NCBI GenBank assembly: GCA_905250125.1
Contig: CAJNOL010000812.1
Location: 1-64,000, forward strand
DNA from: Rotaria sordida
Lineage: Eukaryota; Rotifera; Eurotatoria; Philodinida; Philodinidae
DNA: 64,000 nt
Direction of reading: 5' to 3'
This document shows positions 26,579 through 38,700 of the stretch, in pieces. The translations under genes and the position numbers were made by a program. The notes under the pieces were generated by a model, which worked only from the letters and a program-made list of their open reading frames with translations, did not search any database and had not been told where the DNA came from. How positions within the stretch are numbered: the first letter of the stretch is position 1; each line of letters opens with the position of its first letter.

Positions 26579-29500
26579 ATGACTGACGACTTACAAGATG
26601 CCGAAGGTGTTGATATTGGTATGAAAATTAATTTCTTCTTGTTGTTTTTTTTTTTTGTGACATTAAAATTTATTTTTAATTAGGTAAAAAACATAAACTA
26701 GGACATTTACGTGTTGATACTCAAGGAAATGCAACATTTAAACGTTTACCAACTAATCAACTTGTTGAAGCACTTCAATTAGGTATTCAATATAGTGTTG
26801 GTGGTTTAGAAGCAACACCAGCACATGATGTACTTTATCAAGATTTTCTTACTGTTGAAATAATACATTTTCCAAAGTAATAAAAAAATAAGAATTTTAT
26901 TTGTGAATAAAAAAAAAAGTTTGTTGTTTTTTCTTTTTTTCATACAGAGGTGGAAGAACAACACCAAAAGCAACACCACCACATCGTTTTAATGATTTTA
27001 CAATTCGTTCATATGCACCTGTTGCATTTCGACATTTTCGAGAAAAATTTAATATTAAACCAGAAGATTATTTAGTAAAGATTTTAAAATAATTTTTAAT
27101 AATTATTTTTTTTTTTTTTTTTGTAGTCTTCAATATGTAAACCTTTTCGTGAATTAAAAAATCCTGGTGCAAGTGGAAGTTTATTTTATTTAACATCAGA
27201 TGATGAATTTATTATAAAAACAGTACAAAAAAGAGAAGCAGAATTTTTAAAAACTCTTCTTCCTGGTTATTATATGGTTATTATTTATAGATTATTCTAT
27301 ATTGAATTGAATTTAATCTGTTGTTTTTTTTTCTTATTTTAGAATGTTACACAAAATCAACGTACACTTTTACCAAAATTTTTTGGTCTCTATTGTTATC
27401 AAGTATGATTAAAATTTTCTTTTTTTTTTTTTTTTTTCGTTAGATAAATTATCTTGCAAAAACTTCGAGAATCCAAAAAAAAAAAGAATAAGAAGTAAAG
27501 ATTGAATGAATAGAAAGTGGTATTTATATCTATCTAGGTCACAGAATTTTTAAGAAGAAATAAAAATGGGTCTGTAAGTGAATTTACATACTTATTAGAA
27601 GATTTTTTTCTAGCTCATTGATTATGTCTTCGTGTGAGTGTGTGTTCATGAAAAAAAAAATAAGCAATCATATAAGAAAAACTATTGGGCTGCTCTATTT
27701 CTTCTTCTATTGTCGTTCTGTTTTGCTAGTCAATGTATCTCTTTGAAAAAGAGTCTATTTTGATGAATAGTACTGACAAAAAAAAATTTTCTTTGCTTCC
27801 TTGAAACGGAAGCTTGACTTTTATTTGTGTGTATATTCTGCTTTGTTCCTTTCTCTTTAGCTAAATGAATAATTTCTTAAAATAGAATTATTCTTTATTA
27901 TATATTTATCTATATAGATGCATTTTTTTAGGGTGATAATAAAAATATTCGTATAACTGTTATGAATAATTTAATTCCATCTCATATTCAAATGCATGAA
28001 AAATATGATCTTAAAGGTTCAACATTCAAACGACGAGCAAATATTGAAGAACGACGTAAAGAATCTCCAACATGGAAAGATTTAGATTTTATGGAACATC
28101 ATCCAAATGGTTTACTACTTGATTCCGATACATTTGCTGCTCTAGCAAAAACAGTTGAACGTGATTGTCGAGTCAGTTTAATAAAATACAAAAATTTGAC
28201 TTTTCACTTTTTTTTTAATGATCTGTTATTTCTTTAGGTACTAGAAAGTTTTCATATTATGGATTATTCATTCCTGATTGGTGTCCATCATGCAAGTGTA
28301 CATACAGATTCACCAAGAGTAAAACAAAAAATAAATTCTTTTTCATATAAATCATATTCTATGTATGTTCTCAGGAGCGTCGAGCTGAAAGCGGTGCATC
28401 AAATGGTAATTAGATTTTATTATTTTAGAATTTAACAAGAGAAAAAAAAATTTTTTGTTTTAAAGATTCAGCATTACCACCATCTGCACTACGTAGAATG
28501 TACTCAACACCAATGGCTAATATTCAAGCTGAATTTGAAGAACATAATAAACCTGATGATGATCATCTTGCTAAGTATGTACATTTATCGTTGACAAATA
28601 GGAATGCAAACAGTGACCATCAGTCTTAGGTAGAGCGCTACACTAGGCTAAACATGCACATCTAGAATATTCTTAGCCTATAAATACATGTTGAGATCAA
28701 TGCAAATCTTTGTATTAGACCGATGAAGCGGAGCCTCAGAGATGCGGTGCATCGATGGACCAGTAGTACGGTGTACCCGTGAACGATGCCCCGTTGCATT
28801 CCTATTGACAGAATTTGGTATTAAAATGAGTATCAAGATTCGAAAGTAATCAGGCGACTCTTTCATTACTTAGGTTGATTCTTAATCCACATAACATTTG
28901 TTTTGTCTCACACCCTTATCCTATCTTGTTTTTGATTGATACAACAAGGTCAAAGAGATACGAACTTTTCTCAAGTATCTTCGAATCATATTGGATAGTT
29001 TTTCCTTGTTTTACTATTATTGATATATATGTAAACAAAGAAGATTTGTTTTTGTGTTGTCACTATAATACTAGACATATTGAATTTTAGAACTGGTGGT
29101 ATTCCAGCATTAACAACTGATGGTCAAAGATTATATCTTTATGTTGGTATTATTGATATATTACAGTCATATCAATTACGAAAAAGACTTGAACATAGAG
29201 TCAAATCTGTTATTACAGATGGAGTTAGAAAAAAAAAACCATATATATAAACTTTATGAAAATTTTTGTCTTTTATATTTAATTTAGTCACAAATATCCG
29301 TCACACATCCAAGTTATTATTCTGAACGATTTCAAAAATTTCTTTTTAATACTGTATTTAGAAAACCATCACGTATGTATTGTAGAATAGTTTTATTATT
29401 TAATAAAAAAATATATATATATAATTTAATTTTCTTTTAAACAAAAATCTTTTTTGTTTTCTTTCTAGCACGACTATCAAAATCAGGTACAATAATAGGA

Positions 29501-32500
29501 CTAAAACAAACAGCAAATAATTATTATACAAATGCACCATCGAATCAGACGTATGAAATCAATTCTTTTTTTTGTTTTTGTTTGATTAACAAAAATATAA
29601 ATTACAAGGAAGAAACAGCGGATTTGGGATTTTACAGATTCTAGCATCCAAAGAAGATTTTTTGGGATTTTTGAGATTTTTTGAGATTTTTCGGAGTTTT
29701 TCGGATTTTTTGAGATTTTTTCGGATTTTTTGAGATTTTTTCGGTTTTTTTTAGATTTTTTCGGATTTTTTGAGATTTTTTCGGATTTTTTTAGATTTTT
29801 TCGGATTTTTTCGGATTTTTTTAGATTTTTTCGGATGTTTTGAGATTTTTTCGGATTTTTTTAGATTTTTTCGGATTTTTTGAGATTTTTTCGGATTTTT
29901 TCGGATTTTTTAGATTTTTTCGGATGTTTTGAGATTTTTTCGGATTTTTTGAGATTTTTTCGGATTTTTTCGGATTTTTTAGATTTTTTCGGATGTTTTG
30001 AGATTTTTTCGGATTTGTTTAGATTTTTTCGGATGTTTTGAGATTTTTTCGGATTTTTTTAGATTTTTTCGGATTTTTTGAGATTTTTTCGGATGTTTTG
30101 AGATTTTTTCGGATTTTTTTAGATTTATTCGGATTTAAAATCCAAAAAAATCCGCTTTTTCCCCCTTGATAAATTATCATATATGCTCTCTTTTTTTCTC
30201 TTTTTTCAATTTAGTTCATCGATAAAATCATTGAATGGTATATCTTATTCTATTCCATCGAAATCAGTTCATTCAAGTTCAAGTTCAAGTGCAGAAACAA
30301 CAAATAGTCATTCAATACCGAATGGTACATCAAGACAAAGTGATCAACGAACTATTCATGGAAGTTCAACAACATTTTATGCTAGTTCACATCAATCAGA
30401 TTCTTTATATAATGAACCAACATATAGAACATCAGGAAGAGTTTTAACAACAAAATTTGATAATAATCATACAAATATTTCAAGAATGAAATTTTATCGA
30501 GATTTATCAACACCACCAGTTATTGATGTCGAAAAACGTCGCAATTTATTAACAAATGATAGAAATGTTGGAAAAAAATTCTCACCATCTACTACTAATT
30601 TATCATATCGTAAGAATTTTATTTTTATTAGAAAAAATATACTTTCAACACTCTTTATAAATTTTCGGAATACAAGAATGTGTATAGATCTCTTATAAGA
30701 GAATTTGCTCAACTGTCCCATCGCTGTTTGCTAGAGATTATTGCCACTTAATTGGCCATGATAAATAATAAAAAAGTATAATTTTTCGATCTTCGCTTGT
30801 CGCATTGAACTGCTGAGAATCTGTATGATCGAATTTTTGTCCGCATACAGGTCTTACAATGATTTAAAACACCCGAAAATTTGAGCCATAATAAATATCT
30901 CCTTGCTAAAATATTTACGTTTTAATCAAACGTCTATTTTGAACTATGTTTCAGAAGAAAAACATTTTTATGACAAACTTAATACCTTTGTTTTATCTTA
31001 ACGTTTAGACTATTTCTAGTAGAATCCCATGGTTTCAAGTAAATTGGAACTAGAATGTAAATACTGTACCATTCGTGTATTTAATTATCTTAAACTAGAG
31101 ATATCAATCTGTGGCTATGCCATCAGTCTTGCTTCATCAACAAACTCGATCTGTTTCTGATGATTTGATAGAATGAGATGTCCGTGATGGCAAAAACAAT
31201 TAATGCTAAGACATCTGATTGGTTTGTTTGTTCTTATATGAATTCAATACGAATAAATTTTCTATTGATTTATTACATTGAATTTTAATCTTTATAAGAA
31301 ATAACTTATTTATTTGTATTTTGAAAAAGGACTGAAAAACAATTTATACATTCATTAAAATGAATTCTGTTTTTTTATTAACGAAATAAAATAAAGTACT
31401 GGAGAAAGTTTAATAGCAATGTTTTTCTTTTTTTTCTATAATGATAAGCAATTAGTTCAAATTCAAAAAATGATTTTAATAGCCAAGAGAATTTTGCATT
31501 TCATACGAAGATTTCTAAACAATCGGACATGGTAGTTTTCAGATATCAGAAAACTAACTTTTAACAAATACCATTTTAAAGAACACAAAATGAAGGATCA
31601 TCGCATTTTCTAGGGCCTCCCTTCAAAAAAACAAAAAAAGCGACTCATCGTTTTGTACTCTTTAAAATGGTATTATTAAAAAGTAGTCTTCCGGAATCTA
31701 GAAACCTTTCCATGACAGTTCATCTATGAAATGTATTATAGGAAAACCATCAAAAATATGTTATTGTAGATATTTCTAGAGAAGAAATATTAGTTATTTT
31801 GTATACGATTACTATATTAACGGTTTCAAAGACACTTTGTAGAAACTGATGAATAGGAATAGAATTTTGATAAGTGTCTGACAGATTTGAAATTATGATG
31901 TCTAGGGAATAGACAAGAAAATTTCTTCTTGAATTTAATTAATTTTATTAGTAAACTGGAAAATATTTCTTGAAGACAAAATTCTATTAAAGTTTAAATA
32001 AAATCTGATTCGAAAAGGTATCCTATCCCAAAAAACAAAAAAACACGGACAAAAATTTATTAATTCATTTACTTTATTTGGATAGGAAATAGTAACATGA
32101 ATGACGTTCTTGACACTTTATTCATATTTATTAGTCTGACATCACTTAACTAACATTAGATACAACATACTACAAGGTTAACTTGTACGAGACAGTCTAA
32201 TTATAGTCATAGAGTTTGATGTATTATTGTTTATATTGATTAAAATAGATCAATATTGAAATATGACAGTCATTTATTGCGAAGGTTTCAGTTAATTATT
32301 CATAAGTATTAGTAAATATTTGCAAATATAGATCTAATTTTTATCAATATGTAGTAGAGCTCTTTGAGTTATATTCATGGACATCCAAAACAAAAAAGAA
32401 AATCTACGAAACATTAGCTACTGGATCATTTATCTGAATAATTTTTTCTCTTGGAAGAAATTTACTAGTTTTTAGATATTTCTATATAAGCAAATAAAAA

Positions 32501-33611
32501 TAGTGGTTATTTTCCGAAAGTAATCATACTCAAAAGAAAATAATGTCTAAAATATCTTTATTTAGAGTTCGTCAAGTGCCTGCATACTGTAGGAAACATG
32601 TGTTTCATGCAAATAATCTTATTTCCTTTTGAAAAGAATGAAAAACAGATATTTTGACTGTATTCTCATGAGCATAACTCAGAAATCTCTACCGGTTAGT
32701 AAGATCATCAGATTTATGTTTGCTTTTTTTTGTATTTATTGTAGAATTCGTATAATTTACTTATTTCTTTATATTTGTCTTATTCAATTTAATTAGAAAG
32801 CAAATCGATTGATTTATTCTGTCTAAAAATAAATTGATTTTGATGATAATAATATTTTGATTAATTATATATTCTAATTTTAGGCAGCAATTTATCAGAA
32901 TATTCTTCAGAACATCATCAACAAAATCATCAATCATCAGAGGAAATTGTATGTATTAGAATATAATTATATTTCTATATTTATTTTCCTGATAATATCA
33001 AAATAGACAGGTTGATACACATAAAATTTTCTTCTATTCTTTAGACTCGACTTTGATATATGAACAAACTTATAATACAAAAATTACTCTTTTTTTTTTG
33101 TTATAAACAAAAAAAACTTTAATCGTACCAATTGAATTTGTTTCTTTTTTCTTCTAATTTATAATGTATATTAGTATTTGTATGTGTCAAAACTTTTATT
33201 GTATTCTTCAATAAGATTATTTTTTTTTTGTTCATCGACATACAATAACAATAAAAAAAAACAACGCATTAAATTCAAACTTACGTTTTAATCCCGGTGT
33301 TTTTCTATGAAAAGATAAATTTTAATTTTACGTACGCCACAAGTTTTTCTTTTGTCTTTTTGTTTGTTTTTTTTTTTTTCTATTTATTATGAATGTGACT
33401 TTTTTTCTAATTTATGTGTTCCGCTTTTGATATTACGCTTGTTGTTTTTTTTGTTGTTTATTTAAATATTTAATTTTATTTTCAAATAAAATTTAAATGA
33501 ATTAAAGATTGTAATCGATGTTTTCTTCTTTTTTTTTTTGGAAATATTTAGGAAGAATATGTAGTAGAACAGCATTTCTTGTCTCCTGATGATTGTCGTC
33601 GAATGAATTAA
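26579..33611 (+). CDS. PIP5K1: Phosphatidylinositol-4-phosphate 5-kinase, type I (copy 1)
   Basis: This enzyme makes PI(4,5)P2 from PI4P at membranes. Fifteen exons join in phase: 26579-26618, 26684-26876, 26948-27074, 27127-27276, 27343-27402, 27932-28171, 28238-28318, 28375-28405, 28466-28574, 29091-29223, 29288-29372, 29469-29550, 30215-30609, 32884-32948 and 33552-33611 (616 residues). Visible landmarks are the GHLRVD start of the kinase domain, the PGASGS loop (133-138), the ATP-site Lys151 in IIKT, YDLKGS (215-220), the catalytic Asp279 in IMDYSFL and Asp366 in IIDIL. The activation segment RLEH has Glu378, the residue typical of type I rather than type II kinases. The S-rich tail after residue 440 is not conserved in copy 2. 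The intron 29551-30214 holds a hAT-type element and the 2.3-kb intron 30610-32883 a palindrome. The short last exon ends CRRMN-stop. Confidence 0.92.
29605..30168. mobile_element. hAT-type non-autonomous element filled with a minisatellite
   Basis: The ends are CAAGGAAGAAACAGCGGATT (left) and the inverse of CAAGGGGGAAAAAGCGGATT (right). The element is flanked by an identical 8-base duplication, ATAAATTA (29597-29604 and 30169-30176), as expected for hAT transposition. The interior (about 29655-30135) is almost wholly a tandem array of a 10-base half-unit alternating GATTTTTTCG and GATTTTTTGA/AGATTTTTTC. There is no transposase. It lies in the intron 29551-30214 of the first PIP5K. Confidence 0.85.
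31551..31690. repeat. Short palindromic element in intron
   Basis: The left arm TAACAAATACCATTTTAAAG and AACACAAAATGA pair with the right arm TCGTTTTGTACTC and TTTAAAATGGTATTATTAAAA. The same terminal sequence (ACCATTTTAAAG-AGTACAAAA) occurs in the palindrome at 9301-9540, so both belong to one family. It lies in the intron 30610-32883. Confidence 0.6.
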
Positions 33612-35740
33612 AAAATACTTGAAATTTAATTATGGACGAATCTTAATAAAATCAACGGGTAACCTATGATAATCTTCGAAAACAAAAAAAACAAAGAACT
33701 AATTAAAATGGAATTTGTTGTCAACAAATATAATGTAATTAGTGTAGATTACTAATCTAAAAAGTAGAAAATTGATATAATCTTCTAAATTTCAAAGGCA
33801 AACAACTTGTCTAATTATTAACTAAAGAGAAAATGTTTTCCATTGATTAATCGCTTTTAAATTCGGACTCTACGCATAAAGCAGTAGACTCCATTAAAAT
33901 ATGAAAAATCTCAAAAGAATAAGTTCGCTTAGATCTTTTTGTTCAGGATTGTAGGCATTTTACTAGAGATTTTTAACCTTTGGCTTGGTATATATATATA
34001 TGAACAAATCGAATGATGGTATTTCGACCTAAGATTTTGCTTACAGACAGGTCTATTTGTCGGTCCTGAAAATTTCGAATGTTTCCTTTTCTAGGTATTA
34101 AAGTGCCTGAAATCCTTCGTATTTCATGAAAGATGCTAGATATTCTGTTTTTTTGGTACTTTGTTATCTCAGGAAGAAAACATTCTTTTGAGCTGAAATT
34201 TTCAGGACATTCTACTGATAAATAGACTTGCCTGTAGGCAAAATTTTAGGTCAAAATACCATCATTCGATTTGCTTGTATATATCAAACTAGAGGCTAAA
34301 ACTCTAGACAAAACGTCTAAGTGGATTTATTCTTTTGAGGTTTTTCATAGTTCACTGGAATCTAATAGCTTATGCATAGAGTCCAACTTCAAAAGCGATT
34401 GTTCAGTTAAAAACGTTATTTTGGAAAATGAATGATATCATTTTAAAACTTATAAATTACTAAGCAGTTATCATGCTTAATATTTAAAAAAAGAACCAAT
34501 TGTGTAATTTTAGGTTTAGTATCAAATATTAGAAGAACAATATTGACTTTGCATTAAATATCAAATATAAAGTAAACTTTCAATTGTTAAGCAATTGAAA
34601 GTCTTATATAAATATTTTTTTTTGTTACTTTAAAATAAGATATTTATTACATAACAATACTATCATCGATTTATGAAATCGAAACATGTGACATTTTCGA
34701 AGGTCGAAGAAATTCTTAACATTACTCGGTAGACAATCTTCTATCTAGTATGGAAGCTAAACGAGTGGTGAACCTCTGAAAATAGGTGTTTATCCTTCTG
34801 AAATTTTGAATCATGCCTCCGGAAGAAAAACATCTAGATAAAAGAAATTTCTATTTATCATTCTTCTATTCTACTGACCAAAAATAAACGATATATTTAA
34901 TTTTTTACTATCTATCTTACAGATACTCAATTTATTCTAAAAGTTTAATGAAAAATTACACTACGAAAACTACACGTAAGGTATATTTTTATGAACTTTT
35001 CCAACTAAATTAAATATTTAGGATAAAAAAAAACCTAAGATATATGCATAGAATCGTAGATTCCTTATCAAAATGAAATATTTCAAGAATAAAACAATCA
35101 TAATAAAAAAAAATACTCCCTCGACATTTTTGTTAAAATATATAATAGGAATAGATATATTAAAAAGAAAACAAACGAAAAATTGTACGATTTTCTTTCA
35201 TTTTTTAAAATGTTCGACGTATAGAAATATATGAATGAACCTTCACAAGTAATTACAGTCATTTTCACCTTGGCCTTCGAATTGTACAATGAAAAGTCGT
35301 TTTTATTAAGTAAGAAGCAAAACGAAATATAGTATATGTATAAATGTATATGTACATGCATACTTATATATTATTCACTCTTGATTTGATTGCATTTATA
35401 TGACGCACACCTATAACGAATCTTGTTTCATTAAGATCTACTTTTTTTTTTCGTTCTGGAAGAAAAATAGATAGACAAGAAAAAAAGAAAGAAAAAAAGA
35501 ATCTTTTCTTTTTTTTTCCTGTCTTTCATAATTACCCGCTTTCGACTATAAAGGAAAAAAAAGAAACATGTCGATTAGTACAATCAACTTGCCTGTCACG
35601 AATATAATACGTTTATAAGTATTCGCGTAACAAATGTTATCTGTTTTTTAACCAACAAAAAAAAAAAATACATATATTATTTATTATAGATTTTTTTTTT
35701 TTTCTTATTCTTTAATGTTGTTTTTTTTACATGATACATA
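33612..35740. other. Intergenic region between the two PIP5K genes
   Basis: About 2.1 kb separates the tandem kinases. It holds the palindromic element 33849-34400 and AT-rich sequence with homopolymers (T runs near 35692-35702). This is the presumed 3' UTR of copy 1 and promoter of copy 2. The frame at 35098-35361 (minus) is low complexity. No other gene is seen. Confidence 0.6.
33849..34400. repeat. Palindromic element, about 550 bases
   Basis: The termini AATCGCTTTT (33849) and AAAAGCGATT (34391-34400) are inverted. The arms continue: GGACTCTACGCATAA against TTATGCATAGAGTCC, TGAAAAATCTCAAAAGAATAA against TTATTCTTTTGAGGTTTTTCA, and CGAATGATGGTATTTCGACC against GGTCAAAATACCATCATTCG. The central part (33990-34280) resembles the 25508-25760 family, which suggests either one composite element or a nested insertion. 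Confidence 0.7.
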
Positions 35741-38700
35741 ATGACGGCTACTGAACAACGTACAATGGATTTATTTCATCATAATCATCATAATCATCAA
35801 ACATCATCAACTGTATCATGTATATCATCAAATGTTGGTTCAATAACAGATTTTCTTTTTACTTCCGAACATTCCTCATTAAATAATGAACAACAAATAT
35901 TAGAAAATAGTAAACAAGAAGATATATCAGTAAGATTTTATAAAAACAAAAAAGAAAAAAGAATCTGTTTTTTTTTTGTTAGATATTGGAAAACGTTTCT
36001 GAACCAACAAATGAATCAAATACATTGAGTAATAAAGAAAAAATAGGTCATCGTCGTGTTGATGAAACAGGAAATATAACATATAAACGTGTTATGGTTG
36101 ATGATCTTATGAAATCATTACAAATTGGTCTTAATTATGTTCTTGGTAAACAGCATCAACCACAACGTCAAGTACTTTATCAAGATTTTCAACAAATTGA
36201 ATATCAAGATTTTCCACCGTAAGAGAACTTCTTTTTGTTTTTTTGATTTCTATTTATTTAACTAATTAATTGATAAGAACAAAAACAAAAAGCAAAAAAA
36301 AACTGTGTTTGATTTCATGATGACGTCGAGGGAAAAGAAATATGCCGTATATTTTCACCAGGGCACAATGATATTTATAGGTCGAAGAATATTTAAATAT
36401 ATACAATTATCATAAGGGGACATTCGGTTTAAAGAAATCTTTTGTCTTTTTCTTAATATTAAAATTTAAATCTAATAAAGCAAAGATAAAGTTAATCCGT
36501 AAGATCTCGGGTATTTATAGAGAATACGGGAGGTATAGGTTCATGTTTTTTCAGACTCAACAAAAACTTAAATTTAGATGTTTGACTTGGAAGCTAATAG
36601 ATCTAAACCGAGTTTTTTTTTTCATCGATATTCGAGCACTGTATGTGCGTAGCTTCCAAATTGCGAACAAAAATTAAGCCAATTAAGAAAAAAGTGTTCG
36701 CAATTTGGAACATAGAAAATAACGTTGATCTTATTTTTATTGCGTTTTCAAAGTGCGAATACTTTTAATAATTACGTAATACAGTTTTAATTAGAAAAAA
36801 ATTTATTAACAACAGAAATACAACAAAAGAACCTATTCCTCATCACTACTATCTTCGGCATCTTGTATAAGATCTGTATAACGATGAGAAATAGATCTTA
36901 GAGCTTTTTGATAAGCATGAAAATCATTATCTTGAATATATATTTGATTTGATAATTGTATTGTCTTTTAAAGTTATAGTACGAGAACAAGATTTGAAAG
37001 TACATATATACACAAATGAACCATTCTTATTTTCACGTCTCAACCCATATAAATGATTATTATATAAGATAGCCTTTTCAACTCTTACAGTTGTTGACCA
37101 AGTAAAATTTGTAACCATACTTTAAATTATGATACTATTCTTATTCTCAAACTTCTATATTTATATTATTAATAAAATTGAACTCATAGTCAGCTATTGC
37201 AATCACTAATTAATCAAAGTGTTCGCAATTTGGAAACGCAATAAAAATAAGATCAACGTTATTTTCTGTGTTCCAAATTGCGAACACTTTTTTTCTTAAT
37301 TGGCTTAATTTTTGTTCGCAATTTGGACGTAGCCCTGTATGTGTATATGACTAAGTGAAGGATCAATTTTTTTTCGTTATTGACTTCATTTTGTGTTCTA
37401 CATATTTGAACTAAAGAATCAAAAAAGAGAAAACCTGTTTTTTGAGATAATATTTTATAAAATCTTTAGAATTTTATTATTCATACACAAAAATATTTAT
37501 CTAATAAATAAATTTCTTATGTTTATTTTATTTAGAGAAGGTACAAGATTAACTCCTAAACATTCATATGCTGAATTTCGTTTAAAAACTTATGCACAAA
37601 CAGCATTTCGTTTTTTTCGTAATGCATTTGGAGTTGATCCATTTTCATTTATGGTAAGTTAATAATCAAAAATAATTTAAAAAAAAAAAAAGACATTTTA
37701 TTTTCTTTTTGTTATATTCTAGTTATCACTTTGTGGTAAAGATTTACGTGATTTACCAAATCCAGGTGCAAGTGGTTCTATATTTTATATAACAGCTGAT
37801 GATGCATATATAATAAAAACAGTATCAAGAAAAGAAGCACGATTTTTACTTGGTCTTTTACCGGGTTATTATATGAATTTAACACAAAATCCTTTTACAT
37901 TATTACCAAAATTTTTTGGTCTTTTTTGTTATCAAAGTTCAAATAAAAATATACGTTTTGTTATTATGAATAATTTAATACCAACAAATGTTAAATTAAG
38001 TGAAAAATATGATTTAAAAGGTTCAATTTATAAACGAAAAGCATCTGAAGAAGAACATAAACGTGAATTACCAACATTAAAAGATAATGATTATAAATAT
38101 CAACATCCACATGGTTTAATACTTGAATCATTTTTCTATGATCAATTAATGCAAACAATTGAAGATGATGTTCGAGTAAATAAAATTTTTATGTACAATA
38201 AATTTTTCATATTCTAATGAATATAAGATTTTAAATTTAGAAATAATTCAAATGAAAAATTTTTCATATAACATTCAGTTTCATTTTGAATTGTCTCGTT
38301 CTTAGATATCGACTATAACTCTTCATAGATACGAATCTTATATGCGTTTCTTAACCCTAGTACTACCAGCATGGGTCATTTTTGATCCGTACTCAAAAAT
38401 TCGTATTTCTCCGAATATGATCGTATATCTCCGTATACGGTCACGTCAATATTCGATCATAATACTGGACCATGTAAACTGTTAAAATACGACCATTTAC
38501 AGACGTATACGAAGTCCGTAATCGTCGACCTGGAAATCTCATTATAACATTGAATAGAGCTCGTCGAGTTGTACTTGGAACAAGAATAGGAACTTTGAAA
38601 CATATTCCTAGAAGAATCTTGTGCTAACTTCACCTATGTTCAGTATACAACAAATATATAATAAGTTAAATTTGCAATCCATTAAAAAGCATTGTTTTTG

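Noticed and set aside
29655-30135. Regular short repeats considered as a CRISPR-like array
   Set aside because: The units are 10-20 bases in a head-to-tail minisatellite without unique spacers, in a eukaryotic intron.
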